From contig NC_071669.1 in assembly GCF_028554725.1 (NCBI RefSeq), positions 10,068,501-10,132,500 of the forward strand: DNA of 64,000 nt, written 5' to 3'. The stretch comes from Zeugodacus cucurbitae (lineage: Eukaryota; Arthropoda; Insecta; Diptera; Tephritidae). Position numbers and translations under genes: made by a program. Under the pieces are notes generated by a model. The model searched no databases. It saw only the letters and a program-made list of their open reading frames with translations, and was not told the DNA's origin. The number at the start of each line of letters is the position of its first letter. Position 1 is the stretch's first letter. Below are positions 48,990 through 61,030 of this stretch, piece after piece.

Positions 48990-49830
48990 AGTTGATCAAC
49001 AATTGATTAATTTAATCAATTAGAAAATTTATATGCTTGATTCATTTTCAAAAATCAAATTTCCCAATATTTTTCCAGTCTTTAACTGCAGTTCACTTAA
49101 TTGGAGCTAATTAAATTTAGTTAATTAGTAAATTTTACAATTTGTTTGGCTAATTTAGTCAATTAGCAGTTTTTTATTATAGATAATCTAGAAAATTAGT
49201 AATTTTAACAATTAGCTAATTTAGTTAATTAGCAGTGTTTACAAGTTTTTTGTTATAGATAATTTTGACAATTAGCAATTAATTAATTTTAAGTTAATTG
49301 ACTTAATTAAGAAATTGTTTATGCATTTAATTCAATTAAAGAACTTTCTATATACTTACAAAAATCCCTTAATTTATTCAATTAGCAATTTAGTCAATTA
49401 TTTAATTTAGTCAATTAGCAATTTTGTCAATTAGTTAATATAGTCAATTGTCAATTTTGACAATCACATAATTCAGTCAATTAGAATTTTTTAAATGTTT
49501 TTAGTTATAGCTAATTTGGACAATTAATAATTTTAGCAATTAGTTAATTGACTAAATTAAAATATTTTTATTGCACATAAATAAATTCTTTAATTTAGTG
49601 AATTAGTTAATTTAGTCAATTAGTTATTATAATTTAGTCGATTAGTTAATTTAGTCAATTAGTTATTATAATTTAGTAAATTAGTTAATTTAGTCAATTA
49701 GTTGTAATTTAGTTAATTTAGTCAATTAGCGCTTTTTACAAGTTTTTAGTTAAAGCTAATAAACGTTTCAGACAGTCTCTTTAGTCAATTATAATTTTCC
49801 TCTAAGTGTATATACTAAACTTTTTAATTG
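48990..49830 (+). repeat. Satellite arm 2 (AATTTAGTCAATTAGC motif)
   Basis: This has the same motif and orientation as arm 1, with about ten TCAATTAG sites. It has the same long-range marker (TTATGCATTTAATTCAATTA at about 49320, then TCCCTTAATTTATTCAATTA). Steps between markers are about 240-290 bp. Confidence 0.85.
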
Positions 49831-51410
49831 ACTAAATGTAGGGCCTTTCTGAAGCTACTTCATTAGTATAATATATTTGTTTTTTTATAGATACTTCTTT
49901 CAATTTTTTTCTTCGTATTAAATTTAGTACACAATTTTAATGAATTTCATTGGGTCCCCTCGTTTCTTGGTTTGTAGAAATCTTTCTATAACGCACTTTG
50001 CTACATTTTCAAATTAATTAAAACTCTTTCATATCGAAAAATTGTAAATTGCGTTAACCCTTTAACCTCATTTCCACAATCTTACACACGTTGTGATTTG
50101 ATATTTCAGAAAATTGCAATGATAAACCAACCCTTTTCGTAATTTGCACACCCTCACCTCGCATAGCCGCATTTTATGAGCGCCTTGGCAATCCGTTAAA
50201 CTTGCACAAAATGACATACTGACTACAGACAGACCGAGAGACTGTTATTAACGACATAATGCATGCTCGATTATATTAACGCACAGCACCAACATACGCA
50301 CACACACACACACACACACACACTCACATGTAAATGCTTGTTTATGCTATTTTACTTTAAAATCCATCACTAATGACTCAGCTGTGTGCCATTTCCAGTT
50401 AAGTACTCATTCGTAGTCCTTTGAGTGTTGTTAACACAGCATACTTGTATGGCCTTTGGGCTTCTATAAATGATGTCGTTAGCAGGATTATCAACAACGT
50501 TGACTCAAGCAAATCACGCCAATTACGTCGTGTATAATATCTATATAACGTTTCTCTCTCTCTCTCTGTGTGTGTGTGTATGCGTGGTTGCAAAAGGCTG
50601 TAAAAAGAAAATTGAATATTTCGCGGAAATGTAATGAGATGTTGGTAAAATGTTTGCAACGGGATTAAAATGAAAACTTGAGTAACAGCAACAACAACAA
50701 AAGATTGTATCGTATTTTAAACAGGTCATAAAGTTGCAAGTGTATAAAGCTCAACGATGCGCAACTCATTATCTGCGCTTCGTAGCCGGATAAATGACGC
50801 TGCCATATTGAATTTGTGTAAAAAAAAAACTTTGTTTGGAAAATTTATATATTGTACAGAAGATATTTTGTATCTGTAGCTTGCCTCCAACATACATTTA
50901 TATTGAAGTTCGTCAGGTTACTGGGCAATCTGACACCGTCCAAACCAATTCTGGTCTTTGAAATAGAATAAATATATTTCTAACGTGTAGCCTTTTAACT
51001 CTTCGTCAAAATTTATCTGCTTTTTCCGAAGTATTACTTCGTTATATACCAATCTCAGATCTCTCCAATCCGCAGCGCCTTCAGTTGTTCTTTAAAAACT
51101 TATAATATCTGATCTTTGATCCCAACAGCCAGGCCTTTAAATTACATGAAACTTTATTTCTTTACAATATTACCGCGACAAAGTTCTACTTTCGTCTATC
51201 TTAGCTATCCAATTTCCTATGTCCTTCTTCAGATCCTTTACAACCTCAAAATCCTCGCCATATGTTCCATAAAACTTTTGGAATGATCCAATGCCAACAA
51301 ATGACACGATGCTATTTTGAGGATAATGATACTGAAGTCAACCCACTTACCCCGTTTCAATGGATCTTGACTAATACAGTTTAGTATTGCTATGAAAGGA
51401 TCTACCGTAT
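49831..51410. other. Spacer with CA and CT/GT microsatellites
   Basis: A CA run lies at about 50297-50322, and a CT run followed by a GT run at 50550-50579. No gene is supported. Confidence 0.5.
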
Positions 51411-51735
51411 GGTAGCGATCTTCGAAAAATAAGTTTTCGTTGGTTGGATATTAGGAACCTCATATTCAGTATATTCAGCTTAGACTACCGTGAGTTATTG
51501 ATATTTGAAGATACTGGTAACTCTGTGGTAGTGATCTTCGAAAAATAAGTTTTCGTTGGTCGGATGTTAGAAACCTCAGATTCAGCTTAGACTACCGTGA
51601 GTTATTGATATTTGAAGATACTGGTAACTCTATGGTAGCGATCTTCGAAAAATAAGTTTTCGTTGGTCGGATGTTAGGAACCTCAGATTCAGCTTAGACT
51701 ACCGTGAGTTATTGATATTTCAAGATACTGGAAAC
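51411..51735 (+). repeat. Tandem repeat, three units of about 107-116 bp
   Basis: GGTAGYGATCTTCGAAAAAT starts units at 51411, 51527 and 51634. All continue through AAGTTTTCGTTGGT, TTCAGCTTAGACTACCGTGA and GTTATTGATATTT. Units 2 and 3 are nearly identical; unit 1 has a small extra TATTCAG duplication. Confidence 0.85.
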
Positions 51736-52385
51736 TCTAGAAAACTATTGCTCTTTATATTCCTAGTTAGTCGAAAGATAAGTAAAAACGGATTGAAATA
51801 TGGAATAAAATTGTTGAGAACACACCCTAAACGTTTAGTCTTCGAAATTGAAACAATCTTTAGAAACTTTTCAATATATACAGCAATAATTATCCTTTGA
51901 GCATTATACAGGCCTTTCCATCAATACTAATGATTTAATTGAGTGAAAGTCTTCTGTGTTTAATAAACTGATGCCTGGAGTCTAAAAATATCCTACAACA
52001 AGTTCTTGTGAACTCCTGTTGGGCCGCAGTTCTCACATTTGTCTCTCTTAATATACATACCAAATATATAAGTGGGTCAACTAAAAGGGGTATTTAGTAG
52101 TGTTAAGCAATTGGCGCCAGCATGTGTGCACACGAAAATTAATAAAGTCATATATTTAAAACTTTCGGTTTCAGCTTAAAATTTGAAAGGCGCTAATAAA
52201 TTTTGTACGGGTGACCGAACATCTCTTTGTTTTAAATTTTTGTTAAATTATGTGGCGCAATTAATTTGCAGCTTATGAGAGAAAAGATACTTTATTTAGG
52301 CAAATAAAAGTTGTATGAAAATTTAAAAGTACAGTGTTGGTCCTCTTGTGAGAATTTTAGGTTCAAAGGTGTATCATTAGCGTAT
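51736..52385. other. Spacer, no gene seen
   Basis: No supported coding or repeat signal. Confidence 0.45.
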
Positions 52386-53312
52386 GAAAATGGCAAGAAA
52401 ACAGATATAGAGCCATAGTTAAGCCATAAAAAAGCTATTAGGGTAAAATTTGGTACAAAGGATCGCACTAGGGAGGGACATATATGGATGTAATTTTTTT
52501 GGGAAAGAGGGCGTGGCCCCATCCCTATAACGTTTTTTGGACATATCTCGTAAACTACTAAGGCTAGAATAACGAAGCTCTCTATAGTCGTGTTCAGGCA
52601 CTTCCTTATACAATCCAAAAAGTCATCCAGTAAGGAAAAACACCAGGAACCTTAAATCTCGTTAAAAAGATGGTACAGAAGGGCTGCACCCAAATTGGTA
52701 TATAAAATTTTAAAAGGGTGTGGATCCGACCACTTATGGGTCAAAAACTATATCTCTGACTCTACTCGACCAATTTCAATAAAATTCGATTCATAATATT
52801 TATCTGGCATCCCAATGATATGATCTGAAAATAGGTCAAATCGGTTGACAACCACTCCTACTTTCTTTATATCCGAACTTTGAAGTGGATCTGAATCATT
52901 TACTTTACAATATATAAAGTAAGCACCAGTGAAGATATCGGAACAGAACTTTGCACAAATACTATGTTTATAGTGTGGCATCGCCGTTCTAAATATCGAC
53001 GAAATCGGAACATAAGTTTTCAAGCCGTCATATATCGACCTCAGTGCTTTCAAAAAATTGTTTACTGAAAATATAGGCAAGTACCTCATGTATTTTGATG
53101 AAATTCAGAGGGAATATTTTTCTTCTAATAATATATGTATTTCCGTGCCAAAAATTTGTTAAATCGGGTCATAACTTCCCCTAGCTCCCATATACTTAAT
53201 ATTAGGGGTTTTAATGGAGTTTACACCGTACATATACTGAATATGTGGGTCAAATTGTGTGTTATATTAATACAGCTTAATAAATAAATTGAGAGAGTAG
53301 AAAATGTTCGAT
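52386..53312 (+). mobile_element. Family B rolling-circle-like element, truncated copy B4
   Basis: Homology starts inside the family B body (AGTTAAGCCATAAA...), so the 5' palindrome is missing. The 3' sub-terminal repeat is worn (GAGAGAGTAGAAAATG) and the sequence stops in the middle of the hairpin (GTTCG then unrelated DNA). Its right part resembles B3 more than B1/B2. It is the most degraded copy in the window. Confidence 0.55.
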
Positions 53313-53903
53313 TAAATTGATTTTATATACTCTATTCTTAACAACTCTATTCTTTAGTAGAACAAAGTAAAAATTTATTTGAAAACGTATTTTTAACTGT
53401 GATATATACAGTTTCGTAAATATTTGGCAACCCTATTTTTTTCTATAAAATTTTTTTATAATTTTCTTTTCAACATAGTTTTATTTTTATTCTCATGTAT
53501 GGTAAGTCTGTTTCCTAATATGAATTTTGCTTGGAGATGTAACATTTAATTTAACTTTCCTATAAAACTTAATATAAATAGTTGGCAACCCTGTTATTTA
53601 TTATAGCAGAAACATATTTATTTTTTAGAATATTTTGTTTTGATATTTCTAATGAAATTAGTTTTTAAATTTTAATTTGATCTGGCAACCCTGATTATAT
53701 GTAGGCTCAGTGTATTTGCAATGTGAAAAAAATAAATTTTTACTGAGGTGTCTTACATATATATTTGTTTTATAAGGTTAACCCATAATTATCTGGTTAT
53801 ATAATAACCGGGTTTGTTCAGACTTATGGGGTTTATTGAACAACATCCAAATAATTTATGATGGAATTGATACATTTGCTTGAATCATACTTTGATTTCC
53901 TTT
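53313..53903 (+). repeat. AT-rich DNA with three TGGCAACCCT motifs
   Basis: TTGGCAACCCT at 53424 and 53582 and CTGGCAACCCT at 53692 lie in otherwise AT-rich, poorly alignable sequence, about 110-160 bp apart. They could be a worn tandem repeat. No gene is seen. Confidence 0.4.
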
Positions 53904-53904
53904 T

Positions 53905-54663
53905 TATACCCTGAACAGGGTATATTAAGTTTGTCACAAAGTTTGTAACACCCAGAAGGAAGCGTCGGAGGCCCTATAATATATATATATATATAAATGA
54001 TCAGTATGTTGAACTGAGTCGATTTAGCTATGTCCGTCTGTCTGTCCGTCCATCCGTCTGTCTGTATATATACGAACTAGTCCTTCAGTTATTAAGATAT
54101 CGTTTTAAAATTTTGCAGATGTTATTTTCTCTTCAAGAAGCTTCTCATTTGTCGGAACTGCCGATATCGGTCCACTATATCATATAGCTGCCATACAAAC
54201 TGAACGATCGGAATCAAGGGCTTGTATGGAAAACTTCCGCATTTTACCACATATCTTCACGAAATTTGGTGTGAGTTATTGTTCATAGAAATAATTTAAT
54301 CTCCGAAAAAATTGTTCAGATCGGTTCACTATAGCATATAGCTGCCATACAAACTGAACGATCGGAATCAAGGGCTTGTATGGAAAACTTCCGCATTTGA
54401 CGTGGTATCTTCACGAAATTTGACATGGATTACTGCTTAAGGTAATAATATAATCTCCGAAGAAATTGTGCAGATCGGTTAACTATATAATCTTAATGTT
54501 TCTAGCAAACAACCCGGCTAAAAAGAATTAGTAAAATATTTTCTTTCTTTTTACTTACTTCTTCTTACGTCTTTATATTTGCTTAAACACATAGTTAGTA
54601 AAAGAAATGCACCTGTGAAAGGTATATTAGCTTCGGTACAGCCGAAGTTAACGTTTTTTCTTG
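53905..54663 (+). mobile_element. Family A rolling-circle-like element, copy A3
   Basis: This is the best family A copy: left palindrome TATACCCTGAACAGGGTATA (53905-53924), right sub-terminal AGGTATATTAG, six-bp-stem hairpin CTTCGGTACAGCCGAAG, and terminus CTTG (54660-54663) followed by T-rich DNA. It is in the same orientation as family B copies and opposite to A1 and A2. Two 154-bp units are visible (54188 and 54342). Confidence 0.65.
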
Positions 54664-56959
54664 TTTTTTTTATTATTTATGATTGCTTCTCTCCTCTCAC
54701 CTTCTCACTCTCTTTCGATTTTTTTAGAGTCTCATTGATGGTGAAGTATAAGATTGTGGCATATGGACAAAAACGTAAAAACTATGGCTACCATGGTTAG
54801 TAAAGCTTTATATCAAAGTAAGTACAGTAATAACTTAATAATTGCTTTATTTCATTATTTATATATGTATTTGAATTGCCTGCTAAGATTGGCTAATTAT
54901 ATTTCTCAATACCAAATTACAAATACAAAATTTCCTTGTTATAGATATATCTTCTTATTATATACTTAGTCTTATATTAAGTCTCTTTAATTATATTATG
55001 TGAATATTTACATTGAAAGATTACAATTATGAGAAAAAAACTTGGAAACATTCAACTAAAAATGATACTAGTACTTTCCATATGACCACCACTGTAGTCT
55101 TACCTACGCATTTCATATACATTCGTTGTTGTTTCACCAATCTAAACTGGGCGTGAAATTTGCATATTTTCCATTTCGACTAAGCGCCGCTGCATTTCGG
55201 CATTGCAAGCCGTAAAACTCGCCGCTTATTTGCATAAGTTCACCTTAACCTCACTTAAGTTCGTTGTTGTTGTTGTTGCTGTTGCCGCTATATTAGCCAA
55301 CTGCACAAATGCCTATTACAGGTGAGTGGTTGGCCTTTTAAGCATATTTGTGTTTGTATGTTTCTACTCGCAGGCCAGCCAGCCGGCTGCCAGCAATGCA
55401 CTGCTGCAGTTTAACCCGCCAGGTCGATGCGTTTTTCCGCTACTCAAAATTTTGCGAACCAAAAATTTCCAACTCGTTTAGCAATTTCAGCAAAATTTTG
55501 TGTGCGCTGGCGAGTGTAGTTGTGTGTGGCACTTGAAAAACTTAACCACGTTGCAAGAGTCATTCGTTACGAAAATTTTGCATTTGCCACGTACTAACCG
55601 CAAGCGCCACATACAAATGTACATTCATATATGTACAGTTCGTACTGCGCCTTGCAGGCTCATTACGCGTGTGTGCGTGTGTGTGTTTGTGTGCGCCAGC
55701 TTGTTTGCTTGCCAATTGAAAGTTGCATTAAGTGCCGTTGCAGCTGCGGCAAATCATTGTTGCCCCACGTCCGTTGACCGACCAAATCCAACAAAACCGA
55801 AAGTGGCACACACATTCACCGTACTGGCCTACTGCCGACGCTCTAATAACGACGCAGGTGTTAAGGACCTTTTTCCTGTCCTACTCTTATGTGAGCGGCG
55901 CACACAAATGCACACATCTAATTGCCTCGAAAATGAATGGGTGTGTGTGTGTTTCTGTGTTGGATTTGTATTTGGATTTAAGTGGACCTTTAAGTGCCAT
56001 TTATTGTGGTAATCGTTTTGTGGAATGCCCCACATGAGTGGCTGGCGAGGAGTAAGAGAGGGTATATTGCTGTGTCGGCTAGTCCTTGAAGTTAACGATA
56101 TTATTGACGTTGGCAAAAGTGGGTGGAATATTCAAGAAGTTAATGTTTTTCGTGCGGTTTGTAGTTGCGGAGTGAAAATTTAGTGAGGAGACTTGTTTCA
56201 AATATTCTTTACTGCTATTGAATGTCGGCTCACTATTTTTCAGACTAGAGCTGATAACTAAACAAATAAGGGAAGTAATCTCGACTTAGTATTGAGCGGT
56301 GTCGACTTTTTGGACCTTTAAGCGGTTTCTCGGACTCTCTTCAAGAGAAAATTCGACTCCAAGCTTGTCAGAAGCTTTACCAGCTTCGCAGCTAATCGAT
56401 CAAATTCTATGCATCAAAGAATATAACATTTTTAACCCATTAGTGGTGGTGGTATTTTTCTGTTTTTAGAGGAACCTCAGTACCAGATTACTGTGGTATC
56501 CAAGGAAATGATGTTTCGGACTAAGTAGCAGGAAAAGGTTGTCACCTTACATATTTGGTAATGATAACCATATTTGTGAATTCAGTTCAAATTTATTCCT
56601 ACAAATGAACCTGGGAACAGTTTGCAACATACTTTTAGTCTCTTCTAAGATTACTCAGTAGTTGACAACATCTCCAGTGACCTCTAAATCTGACATTATC
56701 TGTTCGGCACTCGCAGAAAGCTAGGCTCATTCTCTTTGATCGGTTAAAGAAGTTTTCCTGGATATTCGCAGTTTCGTTAGAAAAATAGAAACTATCTCAG
56801 ATGTATTGTCTTTTCCTTGTCGGTGAATTTCAATATATTCTTTGTCGTAATATCCCTCATTTATATTTCATTGTTACTTCTCTCCACCTTCGCTTGATTT
56901 CCATTTTTTCAATCAATCAAGTATCTTCAACTTTTGGACTGTGGTACTCACACCATGTA
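54664..56959. other. Spacer, no supported gene
   Basis: A GTT run lies at about 55263-55280 and a GT run at 55668-55692. Open frames at 55348-56116 lie on both strands and have no recognisable motif. Confidence 0.45.
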
Positions 56960-57370
56960 ATTGGCGTAGACATCAACCAGCTGGGCAGTTAAGGGGACCC
57001 TTTCCAATTAAGGGTCCGGACATTCCAGGTGCATGCCCTCAAATTATGATCCTTAAAACTTTTGCAGTGGTCTTTATCAAAAGGGGGGTTTCTCATCTCA
57101 GGCTTCCTTCGATTTTTCATTGGTACCTCGTTTTTATGTGGTGGATCTCAAACTCTACGCACAATCGCAGAAGCGGGTTCGCCTGCTCACTTTAGCTCGC
57201 CTCCAAATGGCTGTTTGTTGGCTACCCAGAGGATACTTGGTGTAAAACCGGAAGTCGTGAGCTGCTTGAACTATGTGGAGAAGAATCTTCTCAGGCCACT
57301 CCCAAGTGAATGGCAATCAAAAACTTTCCTCACTTGCGTGAACTTCTACACATGATCCTATCTTACTCAC
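56960..57370 (-). pseudogene. Non-LTR retrotransposon 5' region and endonuclease start, relic
   Basis: Reverse-strand reading gives LRACTWNVRTLNWKGSP and, after a one-base frame change, LTAQLVDVYANYMV. This is the start of the APE-type endonuclease domain of insect non-LTR elements (usual form LRVCTWNVRTL..., then QL.DVL..Y). The upstream part (57060-57370) reads as a stop-containing leader. The rest of the endonuclease is missing or unrecognisable. Confidence 0.6.
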
Positions 57371-58014
57371 ACCATATAATATTAAAAAGCCTCTTTTGCA
57401 CAATCCAGCAGGAGTAACTTAAGTTTAAAGATCTAATAACACGTGGGGGGAAGTTGGGTGGGTAGAGGAGACCCTGCTGTTTTGTTTATCTCGGGACCCA
57501 TCTTTCACTTCGGTCAATTTAAATTATATAGTCTACTTCTTCATAAAGAAAATAGTCATACTATGCCCTTTTCGTGAATTTTATAAAATGAGTAGAATGA
57601 ACTTACTTTGATACCTAAGGAATATTGACCACCTACCTTCTGAATTTTTGTCATATCACAACCTTTCTTTCCTATACATTTTTAGTTAGACTTGAGGCTC
57701 TAATAACAGGAAAGTTTCTGTCAGTTTCAGTACGTCATCATTACGGGAAAAGTCGTTGGGATCAAATGCTTTGAATTTTAAAGAATATAAAGCCACATTC
57801 ATGCATTATTGTCATCTCTTTCATTGATTTGGAACACGGTGTCTAGATTCGAAGCTTTCAAACGGTTTGTTGAGCTTTCACCTTTAGCTTTCGCATACTC
57901 AAATACTATTGAACGAAACAGCACTTTTGATAAGCTTACATTTTTCACGATCTAACTTATTTTAATGTTATGAAATTGCGAAATAATTTAATCAACGAAA
58001 GCTCAGCAAATTGA
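57371..58014. other. Spacer, no gene seen
   Basis: AT-rich DNA with AAGCTTTC motifs beginning near 57860. Confidence 0.4.
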
Positions 58015-58430
58015 GTGAAAGCTCAGTCCCAAGTCATGTCCCAAATCAATGAAAACGATGTTGTTATCTGCAAAAACTTGATATAAAAATCAATAATTTG
58101 CTGATCAGTTTTCCAAAAAAGTTTAAGAAAGCTTTCAAAAACAGCTTTAAAATAGTGAAAGCTCAGTCCCAAGTCATGTCGCAAATCAATGAAAACGATG
58201 TTGTTACCTGCATAAACTTGATATTAAAATCAATAATTTGCTGATCTTTTATCCGAAACAGCTTAAGAACTTTCGAAAACAGCTTTAAAAAAGTGAAACC
58301 TCAGTCCCAAGTCATGTCGCAAATCAATGAAAACGATGTTGTTACCTGCAAAAACTTGATATTAAAATCAATAATTTGCTGATCACTTATCCAAAAAAGC
58401 TTAAGAGCTTTCGAAAAAGCTTTAAAAAAG
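58015..58430 (+). repeat. Tandem repeat, three units of about 139 bp
   Basis: GTGAAAGCTCAGTCCCAAGT starts units at 58015 and 58155, and GTGAAACCTCAGTCCCAAGT at 58293. Each continues through CAAATCAATGAAAACGATG, AAAATCAATAATTTGCTGAT and an AGCTTTMRAAAACAGCTTT segment. The units are highly similar, so the array is fairly young. Confidence 0.9.
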
Positions 58431-59554
58431 TTTACAGTTACGAAATGGAAACATAATAAAACGCATTTTTTCAATTTCCACTTTTATTGAGCGCATGTTC
58501 TACCTCAATTACCACTTGGCACACTCAAGTGAGTACTTCCATTTACCGCCGCAGTCACTAATGGGCGCGCACGGTTAATTGCCAAACCGGCGCTACGAGT
58601 AAATCGGAAAACGTTTCTCACTATCGTACAAGTATTATATCAATATACATGTTCACATATGTGTGTGTGTGTGATTCGCACTTTCAGCACACACTGTACC
58701 ACAATCGGTAATCAGACTTGCAATTTTCTGCTGCCGTCATCAGGCTACGCAACTCTGTTTATCTCTCATCTCGTGTGTGTGCCGCAATTTGGGTGGCATT
58801 GGAGGCCATCACACACATATATTTATATATGTATATCAAATATATATGTACTCTTCTTTAGCAATTACTTTGCGGCAATAAATTTGAGAACTGCCTTTAC
58901 TGTGTGCCTCCTCATCCGTACCTCCACTCACCCTCACTCGCGCACTCAACACTTTGCACATTCATAATTATCCTTTGGCATGCGTGCGTGTTTGGACTTT
59001 GGTACTTTTCGTGGCTTTGGCGGTTAAGTATAAGTTCGAGGCACACTGTGAGCCGCACATATTCAATAACATTTTTGTATATTCACCGATTTTTGGCTTC
59101 ATTTGAGTGCGTGTGTGCTTTTTATCAGTTCGCTTGCCTTGGTATTTGTGGCATAATTTAAACTTTCGGCATTTTCATGCTCTATTAGCTGATTTTTGTT
59201 GTAGTTAATACTGTTGTTTTTGCTTTCTCTGCGGCAATTTGCTGTTAATATCTACGCTAAACTTTCGTTATTTTCGGTGATTGCCTGGTATTTTTGGCAA
59301 ATGCTAATTTGTGTGTTACGTGCACTAAAGTTTTCACGAAAATTTCTGCTATTCTCGCACTAATTTCTAATCGCCGAACGAAGGCGAGTGAAATAACGAC
59401 CTTAGCGAAAGTGGTGAAATTGAGCGCATTGCGGCGAGAATGTGAGAAGGTGGTAAATATAGCGGGTATAGGCGGATCGTAAAGTCGCAGTGTTTTTGAA
59501 GAAAAGATGTAGGTTTTGTAAAACAAGGTGTCTTGCTTTTTATGTGGTTTAAAA
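58431..59554. other. Spacer, no supported gene
   Basis: A GT run lies at 58660-58670. Overlapping open frames at 58659-59526 have no motif. Confidence 0.45.
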
Positions 59555-59650
59555 CAATTTCAAAAATAATTTATTTTTTTCAATTTCAAAAATATTTTTT
59601 TTTTTTTCAATTTCAAAAATATTTTTTTTTTTCAATTTCAAAAATAAAAT
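59555..59650 (+). repeat. Short tandem repeat, four units of about 26 bp
   Basis: CAATTTCAAAAATA followed by a T run starts at 59555, 59581, 59608 and 59633. Confidence 0.9.
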
Positions 59651-60049
59651 TTGTTTAATCCAAAAATGGACCTCAAGGTCCAAAGAATAGCATACATTTA
59701 GGCATACGGTGATTTAGTCATGATTTTCAACTCCTTCTCATGCGTTTTTAGAGTCTATACAGAACTTCGAAATCCTTAAAATTTACAAGCCATTTCTGAG
59801 AGCCCTTGGAGCTTTTATAAAAAGCTTTCACTATTAATGTGTATTATAATAGGTCATTCCGTTTGCGGAAATGATGGGGCGAGGTTCAGGATATACTGCA
59901 ATTGATTTAATTGTTTGATGCACCTTAAAGCCAAGTAATTTTTTACATATTCCTCTATTCCTACTGAACTTATTTTACGTGTTTTGAAGCTATAAATTGA
60001 AAAATCTATGCTAGTTAAACCGGAAGTTTCCTCGTATTGGAAATAGATT

Positions 60050-61030
60050 CAAAGCTTTTAAGCTTTTAAAAATTGAAAATATACTCGGAGCTTTTATGTG
60101 TGACTTTTTCGCTTTGAAAATGTTCTCGGAGCTTTTATGAAAATCCTTTTAGTATTGAATATAATTCCGAGCTTTTAAAAGGTTTTTTTATATGGAAAAT
60201 TTAATCAGAGCTTTTATGAGGAGCTTTTTTAGGTTGAAAATAAATTCAGTACTCCCATGTGGAGCCTTTTCGGTTTGAAAATGTATTCGAAGCTTTTATG
60301 AGGACCTTTTTCGTATTGAAGATATACTCGGAACTTGTAAGAAGAGCTTTTCTTGTATATAAGATGTGCTCCGAGCTTTAACGAACATCTTTTTAGTATT
60401 GAATGTATATACGGAGCTTTTAAGGAGAGCTTTAAATTATAAAATCAGTTATTTTGGAAGTTTTTTTGATATATTTTTTCGAGTTGAAAATACACTCAGA
60501 GCTTTTAAGAGAAGATTTTGGATTGAATTGCCAACTCGTATCTTTTATGAGGAGTTTTTTTTGTATTGAAAATATTCTCGGAGCTTTTATGACTATCCTT
60601 TTTTGTATTGGAAATATACTCAGAGCTTTTATGAGGAGCTTTTTTATATTGAAAATAATTTCAGTAATCCAGTTTGAAAATGTATTCGAAGCTTTTACAT
60701 TTTCCGTATTGAAGAAGCTTGGATTTGTCTTTTTTTGTATTGGAAATATACTCAAAGCTTTTATGAGAAGATTTTTTGTATTGGAAATATACTCGTAGAT
60801 TTTTTGAGAAGCTTTTTAGTTTTGGAAATATACTCGAAGCTTTTGTAAGAAGTTCTGTTTGAAAATATACTTGCAGATTTTGTGAGAAGGTTTTTTGGAT
60901 TGAAGTCTCGAAGCTTTTATGACGAGCTTTTTCGTATTGAAGATATATGTACTTGGCACTTTTATAAAGAGTTTTTTGTATTGAGTTATTCCGGACTGAG
61001 ATTTTGACAATATACTCGAAGATTTTTCTA
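60050..61030 (+). repeat. Imperfect tandem array, unit about 55 bp (CGGAGCTTTTATGAGGAGCT)
   Basis: The unit is roughly TTGAAAATATACTCGGAGCT followed by TTTATGAGGAGCTTTTTYGTA. It recurs throughout with substitutions and small indels, giving well over a dozen units. It explains the repetitive open frames on both strands (60366-60798). Flanking AGCTTTT motifs start at about 59815. Confidence 0.8.

Noticed and set aside
55500..56012. 170-codon + strand open frame
   Set aside because: Cys/Val-rich from GT repeats, overlaps other frames, no motif.
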